From Thermomonas sp. (GTDB lineage Bacteria; Pseudomonadota; Gammaproteobacteria; Xanthomonadales; Xanthomonadaceae), in the NCBI GenBank assembly GCA_020692565.1, contig JAIMKJ010000017.1, forward strand, positions 1-39,205: 39,205 nt of DNA, read 5' to 3'. Below the pieces are notes generated by a model that was not told where the DNA came from, made no database searches, and was given only the letters and a program-made list of their open reading frames with translations. Of this stretch, positions 7,628-16,304 are shown in pieces (the first letter of the stretch is position 1; each line of letters opens with the position of its first letter). The translations under genes were made by a program, and so were the position numbers.

Positions 7628-10600
7628 TCACCTCTGGATGATTTCGCGCCAGGAGATCCGGCCGCCGACCAGGTTCTCGTCAACGTCGCCTTTCGCAAGG
7701 TCGTCATTGCCGTTGACGAAATACTGGTTGCCGACGATCACGCTTTCCGTGATCAGACCGACGTTGTGATTGACCGACCCGAGCGGGGTGCCCGGGCCGA
7801 CGGTGGCCGGAACGAACACGCCATTGCCGTCGTAACTGCCGAAGAAGCCGGTCGCCAGACTGGTGCCGGTGAAGGCATCCAGTGCGTTGACGTAGCCACG
7901 ACCGCCGCGACAGGGATTCTCGGTGCTGGGAATGATGCTCGAAGCGATCAGTACGTTCTTGATCACCTGCTGGTCCCCGATCATGCGCTCGCCTTCCCGC
8001 GTATTCCCGGGCGGCAGATCCAGATCGATGTACCAGCCCTTGCTGCCTGCCGGAAGCGCGCTGTTCGGTTCGAAGGCGCGCCCCTTGGTCGCGGCATCGA
8101 AGTAGGCGATGTTGCGCGCGGTCATGCCGGCGCGGGTCGTCGACGAAGTGGCAGTGGGATCGTCGATCACGCCGTTCCAGACCTGTAGCGCGGTGTCGGT
8201 CAGATCGGTGGTGGTCAGCAGACGGCCGGTACCGAAGAAGACCCAGCGCTTGTCCGTGGCCGGATCGACGGCGATGGTGACGCCGCCGGTCACTGGCTGG
8301 GCACCTGCCGTCGCGGGCGTATACAGCGCGCGACCGTTGGCGACATTCCACAGCGACCGGTTGGTGCTGGTGAGGTCGAATTTCCACAGGTTGCCGCGGA
8401 AGTCGCCGGCATACACGAAGTCGACCGTGCCGTTGCCGTCCTCGTCCCAACCGCGCGGCGAGGACAGGCCATTGGTGGCGGTGGCCGAACCGACGCCGGT
8501 ATCGATTTCGGCAATCTTCACGCCGGTTTCCAGATCCAGTACGAACAGCACCGCACGCTCGGTGGCGCTGTTCAATCCATTCGGAACCAGTACCGCAGTG
8601 CTGCCGTCGTTGAGCTTGGCGATGACCGGCTTGCCCAGGATCTGGCCCATTTCGGTATCGAAACTGCCGTCCTTGTCCCACAGCACCTTGGCGTTGGTGA
8701 AAGCGGTCGGATCGGTCACGTCGAGGGCGTACAGGCCCTTGCCGCCGCGACCAAGCGCGCCGACCAGCACGGTGCGGCTGGCGAGCTCGCGCTTGGTGGA
8801 CGTGATGATCGCGCCATCGACGAAGAAGCGGTGGCCGTAGGCCGGGTCGCTGTATTCCCTCAGATCGGCCAGATCGATGCCGCGGGGCACGTAGGCGAAA
8901 CGCTCCACGCCGTTGGTGGCATTGAAGGCGTGCAGCATGCCGTCGTTCGCGCCGACGTACACCGTTTCGACGGTGTCATCGGTCTTCACGTAGACCGGCG
9001 AGCTGTTGACGATGCTGCCGAGCAGCGAGCTGCGGTTGCGGAAAACGGCGGTGGCGCCGGGCAGCTCCTTGCTGCGATCGCCACGGATGTAGTTCGCGAC
9101 ATCCGCGGTCAGTGCGGCGGTCTGCGCCGTCGTCGGGAAAATCGCGCCAGACGTCCCGTTGTGGGTACGGATCGTGCGTGAAGTGTAGGCCGGGATGCTG
9201 GCGGTCCACACCGGCGCCGTCGTATCCACGCCGCTGCTGGTGATGTTGAACGCCTGCATTTCGCCGTACCACTTGGACGAGAAGAACTTCGCCTGGAACA
9301 ACTTGGTGCCGGCACTGGTGGAACTGCCGGTCACGGCAGCATTGGAACCCGAACCGCGGCGCTCGGCGATCGCACGCAATGCGTTGCCGAGACCGGCGGC
9401 GAACTCGGACGGATCGCTCGCCGAGACGAACGTGCCGTGCCCGTTCACGGAAGCATGGAGCAGATCGTCGATGCGATCGTTGTCTTCGTTGTCGATCGGG
9501 TTCGGCCATGCCACGGACTGGCCGTTGCGGACGCGGGTCAGGGTGTCGGCGACGTTCAGATTACCGCTGAGGCCGATCGAGATACCGAACGTCACCATGT
9601 GCTGCCAGAACGCCGGGTTGGCGGAGGAGGAAGGCACGGAGTTGACCATCTGGGCTTCCGGGCGCAGATCGGCTTTCCAGTACGCCATCGCGATATCGGC
9701 CAGCGTATTGCTCCAATTGTCGCGGAACGGATCGGCCGGCGTGTATTGATAGGAAGCCGCATTCGGACGGGTGATCACCGCACCATTGGCGTTGTCGCTG
9801 TTGCCGACCGTGCCGTTACCGCTGTTCCAGAAACCATCGGTGGTCAGGATAGAGAAGTTCTGCCGGCATTCGTACTGCGAGCCGTTCGTCTGCGGGCCCC
9901 ACGGACCGTTCGCACCGGTTTCCTTGAAATATTCGCCGGCACGCGTCAGCGCCGGGAGCAACGGCGTGCCGTTGCTACCGGCAGCACCGAAGAGACGATC
10001 GAACCATACACGGCGGTTTTCACCCGCATTGTTGCCCCGGAACAGGCCGTTGTTGTTGCCGACCGGAATGCGGAACTCATTGCGCTGCCAGATAGTGGTG
10101 AAGCCGACGCGATAGTCGTTTTCGTTGTTGAAGATGCTGGGGTCGTTGAACGCATAGCTGGCGCCGGCTTTCGCTACCTTCATGCGGGTGCGATGGTACG
10201 AGTACCAGTTGGCGAAGTTCTGCTTTTCCTGGGCCAGGGTACGGACGATGGGGCCGGGCCACGTGAATGTAGTGACGTTGTTGACGCAGGTACTGTGCGC
10301 ATTGGCGACCGCATTCCAGACGCACGATTGGGCGGTGCCGTCGGTCTGGAAGCGATAGCGGGTGTACTGTCGCGCATCGGCGAAATTGGTGATCGTGGGG
10401 AGCGGGACAAAGAACGTCCGCACCGCACCGCCGAGGTTGATCGGAGTATTGGCGAAGTCGTTGCTGTTGAAGGCCGCGTTGTAGGGCGTGTCGGCCATGT
10501 AGCTGCCATCGGCCTGCTGCCACGGACGATAGATCTCGGTCGGGTTGTAATAGATGGTGTTGCGGGTGTAAGTCTGCAACTGGATCGCGACCGGCGTCGT

Positions 10601-10840
10601 CGCCGGCACACCACCGGAATTGAAGGCGCCAGGCATGAAGTCCCACGCCATCGAACCCGAGTCGTCGAGGATGAACCAGAGATTCGGCGGCACGCCGTTA
10701 TTCGTCTGCATCGGCACGTCGGGCAGCGAGACCGCCGCATGCACGGGCAAGCCGAGCGCGGTGATGAGGCATACCAGGAAAGGCGCCAGACGCGACTTGC
10801 GCGCGCTGCGGACAGGTGTTGTGCGGGGAGTATTGTTCAC
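7628..10840 (-). CDS. pilY1: PilY1, type IV pilus tip adhesin and assembly factor
   Basis: 1070 residues with a signal peptide ending about LPVHA (residue 35). The N-terminal part carries the metal-ion-dependent adhesion motif DDSGS (residues 59-63) of a von Willebrand factor A-like domain. The C-terminal half is a PilC/PilY1 beta-propeller with a calcium loop of form DxDxNxxxD at residues 799-807, the element that controls pilus extension and retraction in P. aeruginosa. The start is GTG at 10840 with GAGG upstream; the only alternatives lie deep inside the protein. It sits 12 bases after pilX. PilY1 works with the minor pilins as a pilus-tip priming complex and in surface sensing. Confidence 0.96.
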   Translation of the reverse strand: MNNTPRTTPVRSARKSRLAPFLVCLITALGLPVHAAVSLPDVPMQTNNGVPPNLWFILDDSGSMAWDFMPGAFNSGGVPATTPVAIQLQTYTRNTIYYNPTEIYRPWQQADGSYMADTPYNAAFNSNDFANTPINLGGAVRTFFVPLPTITNFADARQYTRYRFQTDGTAQSCVWNAVANAHSTCVNNVTTFTWPGPIVRTLAQEKQNFANWYSYHRTRMKVAKAGASYAFNDPSIFNNENDYRVGFTTIWQRNEFRIPVGNNNGLFRGNNAGENRRVWFDRLFGAAGSNGTPLLPALTRAGEYFKETGANGPWGPQTNGSQYECRQNFSILTTDGFWNSGNGTVGNSDNANGAVITRPNAASYQYTPADPFRDNWSNTLADIAMAYWKADLRPEAQMVNSVPSSSANPAFWQHMVTFGISIGLSGNLNVADTLTRVRNGQSVAWPNPIDNEDNDRIDDLLHASVNGHGTFVSASDPSEFAAGLGNALRAIAERRGSGSNAAVTGSSTSAGTKLFQAKFFSSKWYGEMQAFNITSSGVDTTAPVWTASIPAYTSRTIRTHNGTSGAIFPTTAQTAALTADVANYIRGDRSKELPGATAVFRNRSSLLGSIVNSSPVYVKTDDTVETVYVGANDGMLHAFNATNGVERFAYVPRGIDLADLREYSDPAYGHRFFVDGAIITSTKRELASRTVLVGALGRGGKGLYALDVTDPTAFTNAKVLWDKDGSFDTEMGQILGKPVIAKLNDGSTAVLVPNGLNSATERAVLFVLDLETGVKIAEIDTGVGSATATNGLSSPRGWDEDGNGTVDFVYAGDFRGNLWKFDLTSTNRSLWNVANGRALYTPATAGAQPVTGGVTIAVDPATDKRWVFFGTGRLLTTTDLTDTALQVWNGVIDDPTATSSTTRAGMTARNIAYFDAATKGRAFEPNSALPAGSKGWYIDLDLPPGNTREGERMIGDQQVIKNVLIASSIIPSTENPCRGGRGYVNALDAFTGTSLATGFFGSYDGNGVFVPATVGPGTPLGSVNHNVGLITESVIVGNQYFVNGNDDLAKGDVDENLVGGRISWREIIQR

Positions 10841-10852
10841 GGCTGCCTCGGC

Positions 10853-11380
10853 TTATCTGCCAGCGAAAATGGTTTGCAGCGTCACGGACGCGCGGCCGGC
10901 CTGCTGACTCAGTACGGTCACGCGATAACGCGGCGTCAGGCACAGTGGATGGATGGGAGAAAGACGGTCGCAGTCGCGCCAGTTCGGGCCTTCGCCCATC
11001 TCTTCGACGATGTAGCGCGGCGCATCGGTGTTGGCATTGGAAACCGACGCAGTGCGCCATGCGTTGAAACCGGAATCCGGAGCCCAGCGCTCGCGGGCCG
11101 TGGGCAGCGGACGCGCGCACAGGCCGTTGACGCAACCCGCGGCCGGAAACACGGGCATCGGAATGAGTGTGGCCTCCGCTTCGCGCAAGCCGGCCTCGGC
11201 GACCTGGAAACTCAGGCTGCGATCGAGCAGATTCGACGTCATGCGCTCTTCGAGCACGGTACTGCGCAGGCTGGCGAGCCCCAGCAGGGTCATCAGCAAC
11301 AGCAGGATGAGTACCACGACCAGAGTGGCGCCGCGCTGGCGTTGGATCGACGTAACGGGATGGCGTGCGTGACGGTTCAT
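10853..11380 (-). CDS. pilX: PilX, type IV pilus minor pilin
   Basis: 175 residues. The ATG at 11380 overlaps the pilW stop (ATGA). After a short basic leader ending RQRG (Gly17), the sequence ATLVVVLILLLLMTLLGLAS forms the hydrophobic helix. As is usual for PilX proteins, position +5 is not Glu. The C-terminal globular part contains four cysteines. The gene lies between pilW and pilY1, the conserved position, and its product is part of the pilus-priming complex. Confidence 0.92.
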   Translation of the reverse strand: MNRHARHPVTSIQRQRGATLVVVLILLLLMTLLGLASLRSTVLEERMTSNLLDRSLSFQVAEAGLREAEATLIPMPVFPAAGCVNGLCARPLPTARERWAPDSGFNAWRTASVSNANTDAPRYIVEEMGEGPNWRDCDRLSPIHPLCLTPRYRVTVLSQQAGRASVTLQTIFAGR

Positions 11381-12438
11381 TCCATGCGATTCCGGAGAGT
11401 GACGGTATGGGCGACGCGACGCGCGAGCTGCGCGCCGCCGATGCCCGCGCCGTCGGCGCTGAGCATGTCGAGCGTCACGCGCACCGCGACGACATCGTTC
11501 CAGCGGTTTGCGGGGACTGCGGTGGCATCGACATAGCCTGCAGCGCCTGTCAGCAGATATTGCAACTCCATGTCGTTGACGCCTTGGGCGATTTCCTGAT
11601 CGCGCACGGCCAGGACGCCGCCGGTATTCACGACCGTGCTGCGGAACAGCGAACGCCCGCCGTCCGCAGTCGTACCCACGAACCAGCGCATCGGCTGCAT
11701 GCGGATCACCGTCGCGCTCGCGTTGGTTTCCGCCGGAATGGGGCCAAACTGCTTCACCTTGCCGTTTACGCTGCAGGTGGCAGGACTGGAATACCCCAGT
11801 CCTTTCGAACAATTGCCCGGATTGCCGCTGTTGTTGTGCAGGATGACATTGCCGGCCACGCCGGTCACCTGGAACAGCGAAGCCTGGCTCCAGTCGCAGA
11901 TGATCGCGAGGTCGGAAACGTTGAACCCATGTGTCGCGGTATTGAGCGTGATGCTGGTGCCTGCCGTATCGTGGCTCGCAACCACCGCGCTGCTGGAGCT
12001 GTCGCCGCCCATCAGGTCGATCGCGTCGGTGCCCGCCACCCGGTTGGCAGGACTGCCGCCGGGAATCGCGGCTTCATAACCGGTGATGCCGTTGTTCCAA
12101 TTGGTCCACCACCGGGTGGCCGGGTTGGTCAGGACGTTGACCATCTTCAGCGGCTCCTGACGGTCGGCATTGCCGCAGGGACTGCCGCCGGCTTCGCGCA
12201 GATCGCGCGACAGCAGTTCGAAGGCCATGCGTCCGTTTTCCTGCACGCGTCCGAGCCCTTCGGTCGCGCGATAGGTCTGGCGGTTGGAAATGAAGATGGC
12301 GCTGGCGCTGCCGACCACGAGCAGGCCGAGCATCAACGCGATCATCAATTCGACCAGCGTGAGGCCGCGAACGGCGTTGCGCGCGGCCGGGCGGCCACGA
12401 AGGGAAAAGCGCCTCGTAGAAAGTGTCATGAGCGTCAT
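11377..12438 (-). CDS. pilW: PilW, type IV pilus minor pilin
   Basis: 353 residues from the ATG at 12438, which overlaps the pilV stop (ATGA); a second ATG lies at 12429. The leader ends at Gly25 and the mature protein begins LTLVELMIALMLGLLVVGSA, with Glu at +5. The globular domain is large for a minor pilin, as expected for PilW, and holds several cysteines. The stop overlaps pilX. The upstream extension of the open frame is the shadow of pilV. Confidence 0.94.
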   Translation of the reverse strand: MTLMTLSTRRFSLRGRPAARNAVRGLTLVELMIALMLGLLVVGSASAIFISNRQTYRATEGLGRVQENGRMAFELLSRDLREAGGSPCGNADRQEPLKMVNVLTNPATRWWTNWNNGITGYEAAIPGGSPANRVAGTDAIDLMGGDSSSSAVVASHDTAGTSITLNTATHGFNVSDLAIICDWSQASLFQVTGVAGNVILHNNSGNPGNCSKGLGYSSPATCSVNGKVKQFGPIPAETNASATVIRMQPMRWFVGTTADGGRSLFRSTVVNTGGVLAVRDQEIAQGVNDMELQYLLTGAAGYVDATAVPANRWNDVVAVRVTLDMLSADGAGIGGAQLARRVAHTVTLRNRME

Positions 12439-12920
12439 ATGCGTGTCGTCGTGCTGAGGGTCTGAGCGACGTTTCCGCCGCTGCCGCGGGAGTCGTCCCA
12501 GCGCACGGTGATCGTGCAGACCGCGGCCACGCAGGTCACCTGTCCACAGGCGGTGGCGCCAAGATTCTGCTGCAGAACGGTGATCCACTGGCGCTGGTCG
12601 CTGGAGACGAGCGAGCCGGCGGCCGGCGGCACGCAGGTCATCCCCATGTTGTAACCGCCGCCGCGCGCGGCGTCGGGATTGGCGCGCATCGCATCCAGAA
12701 TGGTGTAGACGTGCATGACGCCCTGGCTGCGTTCGAGCGAGCTCTGGCTGTTGCGAAGCGCCGTAGCCTGCATGGCCGCCACGCCAAGCAGGCCGATGGC
12801 CAGCACGAGCACCGCGACCAGCACTTCGATCAGACCCACGCCGCGCACAGCGGCCAGCGAGCGTGGAACCCGCCGCCTGCCGGCGATGCGCTGCGGGAAT
12901 GGCTTGGTATGCACGGACAT
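12435..12920 (-). CDS. pilV: PilV, type IV pilus minor pilin
   Basis: 161 residues. The ATG at 12920 overlaps the stop of the preceding gene (TGATG). The leader ends at Gly27, and the mature start is VGLIEVLVAVLVLAIGLLG with Glu at +5. The C-terminal domain is cysteine-rich (CGQVTCVAAVC). It belongs to the PilV/GspI-like group of priming minor pilins, and its place between fimU and pilW is conserved. Confidence 0.93.
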   Translation of the reverse strand: MSVHTKPFPQRIAGRRRVPRSLAAVRGVGLIEVLVAVLVLAIGLLGVAAMQATALRNSQSSLERSQGVMHVYTILDAMRANPDAARGGGYNMGMTCVPPAAGSLVSSDQRQWITVLQQNLGATACGQVTCVAAVCTITVRWDDSRGSGGNVAQTLSTTTRI

Positions 12921-13552
12921 CAGAGATTCCCCGGGACGTTGCAGTTGCCGCCAGCGTCGATCGGAGCCCGCACTGCGACGCGACCGCCGATGGCGATATT
13001 GACGTCGCGCACGTTCAAGGCCGGGTTGGTCACCGGCAGACAGACGCGGAGGTTGCCTTCCAGCAGATTGTTGCCGGCATAGGCCAGACCGTCGGCACGG
13101 AAGGTGATGCGGGTGTTGGCGTTGGTCACACTGGGACTGGAAAGCACCTGCACGGGCGCCTCGATGACCCCCGCGCGCACGATTTCGTCGGCTTCGGCCG
13201 TATTGTTGCCATTCGCGTCCGCGAACACGATCCAGCCCTGCCAAGGGGAGGCATTGCTGCAACTGGCCCCGTCCGCGCTCTGGCAGAGGGAGGTGCGCAC
13301 GTTGCCGCGGATGGCTTCCGAACGCGCGATCAGCACCGCAGCCACCAGTTCGTTGGCGTTGCCGGTCAGGCGGTTGCCGTTGGTCATCCCGGTGAACAGC
13401 GGCGCCGAAAGCCCGAGCAGCACGACCAGCACGGTCACGGTAATGGCCAACTCGACCAGGGTGAAACCGCGGGACAGGCCACGACGCAGCGCGCGCGACG
13501 CCCGCGCCTGCGGGTCGGTGGAAGATGGGGTATGTCGGCACAGGACTCGCAT
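12920..13552 (-). CDS. fimU: FimU/FimT-type minor pilin, first gene of the operon
   Basis: 210 residues from the ATG at 13552, which has GGAGG 6 bases upstream; the frame is open further but without a start that has a ribosome-binding site. The leader ends at Gly29, and the mature protein begins FTLVELAITVTVLVVLLGLS with Glu at +5. The globular part has the GspH/FimT signature WQGWIVFADANGN and the usual cysteines. FimU connects the minor pilin tip complex to the major pilin in the pilus. Transcription starts in the region shared with the divergent histidine kinase gene. Confidence 0.92.
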   Translation of the reverse strand: MRVLCRHTPSSTDPQARASRALRRGLSRGFTLVELAITVTVLVVLLGLSAPLFTGMTNGNRLTGNANELVAAVLIARSEAIRGNVRTSLCQSADGASCSNASPWQGWIVFADANGNNTAEADEIVRAGVIEAPVQVLSSPSVTNANTRITFRADGLAYAGNNLLEGNLRVCLPVTNPALNVRDVNIAIGGRVAVRAPIDAGGNCNVPGNL

Positions 13553-13655
13553 TTCGCCTCCACGATCAATGCCGGCGAGCATAGGCCCCGGCTCGGGGCA
13601 TGACCTAGCGATGCCCGATGGGCGGGCTGCACGGAAGTATGAACGGTCCCCCTGC

Positions 13656-13664
13656 CCGTTCGTC
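13656..13664 (+). promoter_or_regulatory. AlgR-like binding site between fimU and the kinase gene
   Basis: CCGTTCGTC matches all nine bases of the AlgR core site known from P. aeruginosa, where AlgR activates the fimU-pilVWXY1Y2E operon. It lies 104 bases upstream of the fimU start codon and 24 bases upstream of the divergent kinase start codon. A weaker, inverted 6-of-9 match lies at about 13641-13649. A nine-base match can occur by chance; the genomic setting is what makes it credible. Confidence 0.5.
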
Positions 13665-13687
13665 CCGGAGCCGGGCATCATGGGCCG

Positions 13688-14740
13688 ATGTCGAAGTCAT
13701 CGCCCCACCCGCGCCCGAACGTGCCCGCCGCGACCGTCGGTCCGCTCGACAGCCTGTGGCAGGGACGCGTGGTGATCTGGGTGGTGCTCGCCGCCGAAGG
13801 CCTGGCAGCGGTACTGACCCTCGCCGGCGACGCGCCGCTGGGCCGCTGGGTCCGTTTCGGACTGCTTTCGCTGATGGTGCAGTGGGTGGCGCTGCTGACC
13901 CTGGGCGGCCTGTACCTGCTGCGCAAACGCCTCAACGACGTCAAGCCGCAGCTCATCGCCTATCTCGCGCTCGCCCTGCTGCTGCTCAGCAGTTGGTCGG
14001 TCCTGGCGATCAGCGACCTGTTGCTGGGCGATCTGTGGCGCATCTCCGAAGCGGCGCGCCTGGATGTCGTGCTGCGCGTCACCGGTATCGTGATGATCGT
14101 CGGGTGGCTGGCGCTGGCCGCGTTCCAGAACCACTGGCGCCTGCGCCTGCTGGCGGTACGCGCGAAACAGGCCGAACTCGCCGCACTCCAGGCCCGGGTC
14201 CGTCCACATTTCCTGTTCAACACGCTGAACACCGGTGCGGCACTGGTGCACAACCGACCCGACGAAGCCGAACATCTATTGCTCGATCTCGCGGATCTGT
14301 TCCGCGCCGCGCTCGGCGGCCCGCGCGAAATTCCACTGAGCGAAGAGATCGCGCTGATCGAACGCTATCTTGAGATCGAATCCCTGCGTTTCCGCGAACG
14401 CCTGCGCGTGCGCTGGACCCGGCCCGACCCGATGCCCGAAGCGCTGGTCCCGTCACTGTCGCTGCAGCCGCTGGTCGAAAACGCGATCAAGCACGGTATC
14501 GAACGCATCGCCGAGGGCGGCGACATCGACATCCGCATCGACAGCGACGAGCGCGGCATCGTCATCGTGATCTCGAATCCGATTCCTGCGGACTCCTCGC
14601 GCGCCGCGCCCGGCCACAACGTCGGCCTGCCGTCATCGCTCGCGCAGATCGAAACCTACACCGAAGGCCGTGGCAGCGTGGAAGCGAAAACCGGAGACGG
14701 CCGATTCATCGTCACCGTGAAACTGCCGGCGAAGGATTGA
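13688..14740 (+). CDS. AlgZ/FimS-type sensor histidine kinase, orphan
   Basis: 350 residues. Four to five membrane segments fill the N-terminal 150 residues. A His_kinase domain of the LytS/AlgZ type follows, with RPHFLFNTLN holding the phosphoacceptor His174. The ATP-binding region has LVENAIKHGIERI as the N box and a late GLPSSLAQIE in the place of the G box. In P. aeruginosa the homologous FimS (AlgZ) acts with AlgR on the fimU operon; here the gene is divergent from that operon. No LytTR response regulator is adjacent, because the next gene runs the other way. It may be specific for a regulator encoded elsewhere. The ATG at 13688 is the first good start; I see no strong ribosome-binding site. 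Confidence 0.88.
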   Translation: MSKSSPHPRPNVPAATVGPLDSLWQGRVVIWVVLAAEGLAAVLTLAGDAPLGRWVRFGLLSLMVQWVALLTLGGLYLLRKRLNDVKPQLIAYLALALLLLSSWSVLAISDLLLGDLWRISEAARLDVVLRVTGIVMIVGWLALAAFQNHWRLRLLAVRAKQAELAALQARVRPHFLFNTLNTGAALVHNRPDEAEHLLLDLADLFRAALGGPREIPLSEEIALIERYLEIESLRFRERLRVRWTRPDPMPEALVPSLSLQPLVENAIKHGIERIAEGGDIDIRIDSDERGIVIVISNPIPADSSRAAPGHNVGLPSSLAQIETYTEGRGSVEAKTGDGRFIVTVKLPAKD

Positions 14741-14774
14741 GCTTCGCCGGCCCGCAAACCCGATCGATCTCCGA

Positions 14775-16163
14775 TTACGCGACCACTTCGTAACACGGCC
14801 GGTACGCACCGGAAATCTTCATCCGCCGCTGTTCGACGAACGCGCGCAGCAATGCATCGAGCGACTGCATCATGTCCGCGTCGCCGTGGATCTTGAACGG
14901 ACCGTATTCCTCGATCCGGCGCAGACCGTCTTCCTTCACGTTGCCTGCAACGATGCCGGAAAACGCACGGCGAAGATCCGCGGCCAATTCGTGCGGCTTG
15001 CGCCCGTGGTGCAGATCCAACGCAGCCATCGCCTCGTGGGTCGGCACGAACGGCTGCTGGAACGCCAGCGGAATCTCGAGCGACCAATTGAAGAAGAACG
15101 AATCCTTCCCGGCGATGCGATGCTCGCGCACCTTGCGGATACCTGCGGCCATGCGCTTGGAGACTTTCGCCGGATCGTTGACGATGATCTCGTAACGCGA
15201 GGTCGCGGCTTCGCCCAGGGTCAGACGCAGGAACTTGTCGATCTGCTCGAAATACGGCGCCGATGCGGCCGGACCGGTGAGGATCAACGGGAACGGCAGG
15301 TCCGCGTTTTCTTCGCGCAGCAGGATGCCGAGCAGATAGAGGATTTCCTCCGCCGTGCCCACGCCGCCCGGGAACACGATGATGCCGTGCCCCATGCGCA
15401 CGAAGGCTTCGAGGCGTTTTTCGATATCCGGCATGATCACCAGGTGATTCACGATCGGATTCGGCGATTCTGCGGCGATGATGCCCGGCTCGGTGATGCC
15501 GATGTAGCGCATGCGACGGTGGCGCTGCTTGGCATGGGCGATCGTCGCGCCCTTCATCGGCCCCTTCATCGCGCCCGGGCCGCAGCCGGTGCAGATGTCC
15601 ATCCCGCGCAGGCCCAACTCGTAGCCGACCTGTTTGGTGTAGAGATATTCGTCGCGATTGATCGAATGGCCGCCCCAGCACACCACCAGATTCGGATTGA
15701 TCGGATGCAGGATGCGCGCATTCCGCAGCAGACCGAACACCGCATCGGTGATGCCTTCGGAGGTCGACAGATCGCGGCTGCCATTGCAGTCTTCGCGCAG
15801 TTCGATCGCGGTATAGGCCAGATCGCGGACCACCGCGAACAGCAGCTCGGCGACGCCGCGGATGATCTCGCCATCGACGAAGGCCATCGCCGGCGCGTTG
15901 ACCAGATCGATGCGCACGCCACGATCCTGCTGCAGCACCTGGATATCGAAATCGGGATACAGCTCGCGCGCCGCGCGCGGGTCGTCGGACGCGCTGCCGC
16001 TGGTCAACACCGCCAGCGCGCAGCGGCGCAGCAGTTCGTGCATGCCGCCGATCGAGGCATCGCGCAGGCGCGCGACCTCGTCGCGGGACAGCACATCGAG
16101 ACCGCCGCGCGGATAGATGTGCGCGTCGATGGTGGGGAGGATGGATTGGGTGGAATCGTTCAT
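14775..16163 (-). CDS. ppnN: PpnN, nucleotide 5'-monophosphate nucleosidase
   Basis: 462 residues, the length of E. coli PpnN (YgdH). The central LOG-type Rossmann domain holds the signature PGGVGTAEEI around residue 265, preceded by CGPGAMKGPMKGA, with N- and C-terminal extensions typical of PpnN. The enzyme hydrolyses purine and pyrimidine nucleoside monophosphates to base and ribose 5-phosphate, and in E. coli it is stimulated by (p)ppGpp. The start ATG at 16163 has AAGAG upstream. It is convergent with the histidine kinase gene, with a 34-base gap. Confidence 0.93.
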   Translation of the reverse strand: MNDSTQSILPTIDAHIYPRGGLDVLSRDEVARLRDASIGGMHELLRRCALAVLTSGSASDDPRAARELYPDFDIQVLQQDRGVRIDLVNAPAMAFVDGEIIRGVAELLFAVVRDLAYTAIELREDCNGSRDLSTSEGITDAVFGLLRNARILHPINPNLVVCWGGHSINRDEYLYTKQVGYELGLRGMDICTGCGPGAMKGPMKGATIAHAKQRHRRMRYIGITEPGIIAAESPNPIVNHLVIMPDIEKRLEAFVRMGHGIIVFPGGVGTAEEILYLLGILLREENADLPFPLILTGPAASAPYFEQIDKFLRLTLGEAATSRYEIIVNDPAKVSKRMAAGIRKVREHRIAGKDSFFFNWSLEIPLAFQQPFVPTHEAMAALDLHHGRKPHELAADLRRAFSGIVAGNVKEDGLRRIEEYGPFKIHGDADMMQSLDALLRAFVEQRRMKISGAYRPCYEVVA

Positions 16164-16251
16164 TGCACTCTTGTGTTCGTCGTTGTGTGTTGCAGCGACT
16201 TTATCGCAGGAAACTGGGGATTGACAGCAGACAAGCGGCAGCGCCGGAAAC

Positions 16252-16281
16252 GACGACGGCCGGGTTTCCCCGGCCGTCGTC
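16252..16281 (-). terminator. Probable terminator of the TonB-dependent receptor gene
   Basis: A 13-bp GC-rich stem (GACGACGGCCGGG / CCCGGCCGTCGTC) with a TTTC loop lies 23 bases past the receptor stop codon. The tail on the minus strand is short (TTT), so termination may be partial. Confidence 0.65.
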
Positions 16282-16304
16282 TTCGCACGTATTGGCTCAA
16301 CCGA

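Noticed and set aside
9437..11536. A 699-residue plus-strand frame opposite pilY1 and pilX
   Set aside because: It is antisense to the conserved pilin operon and shows no domain or start signal.
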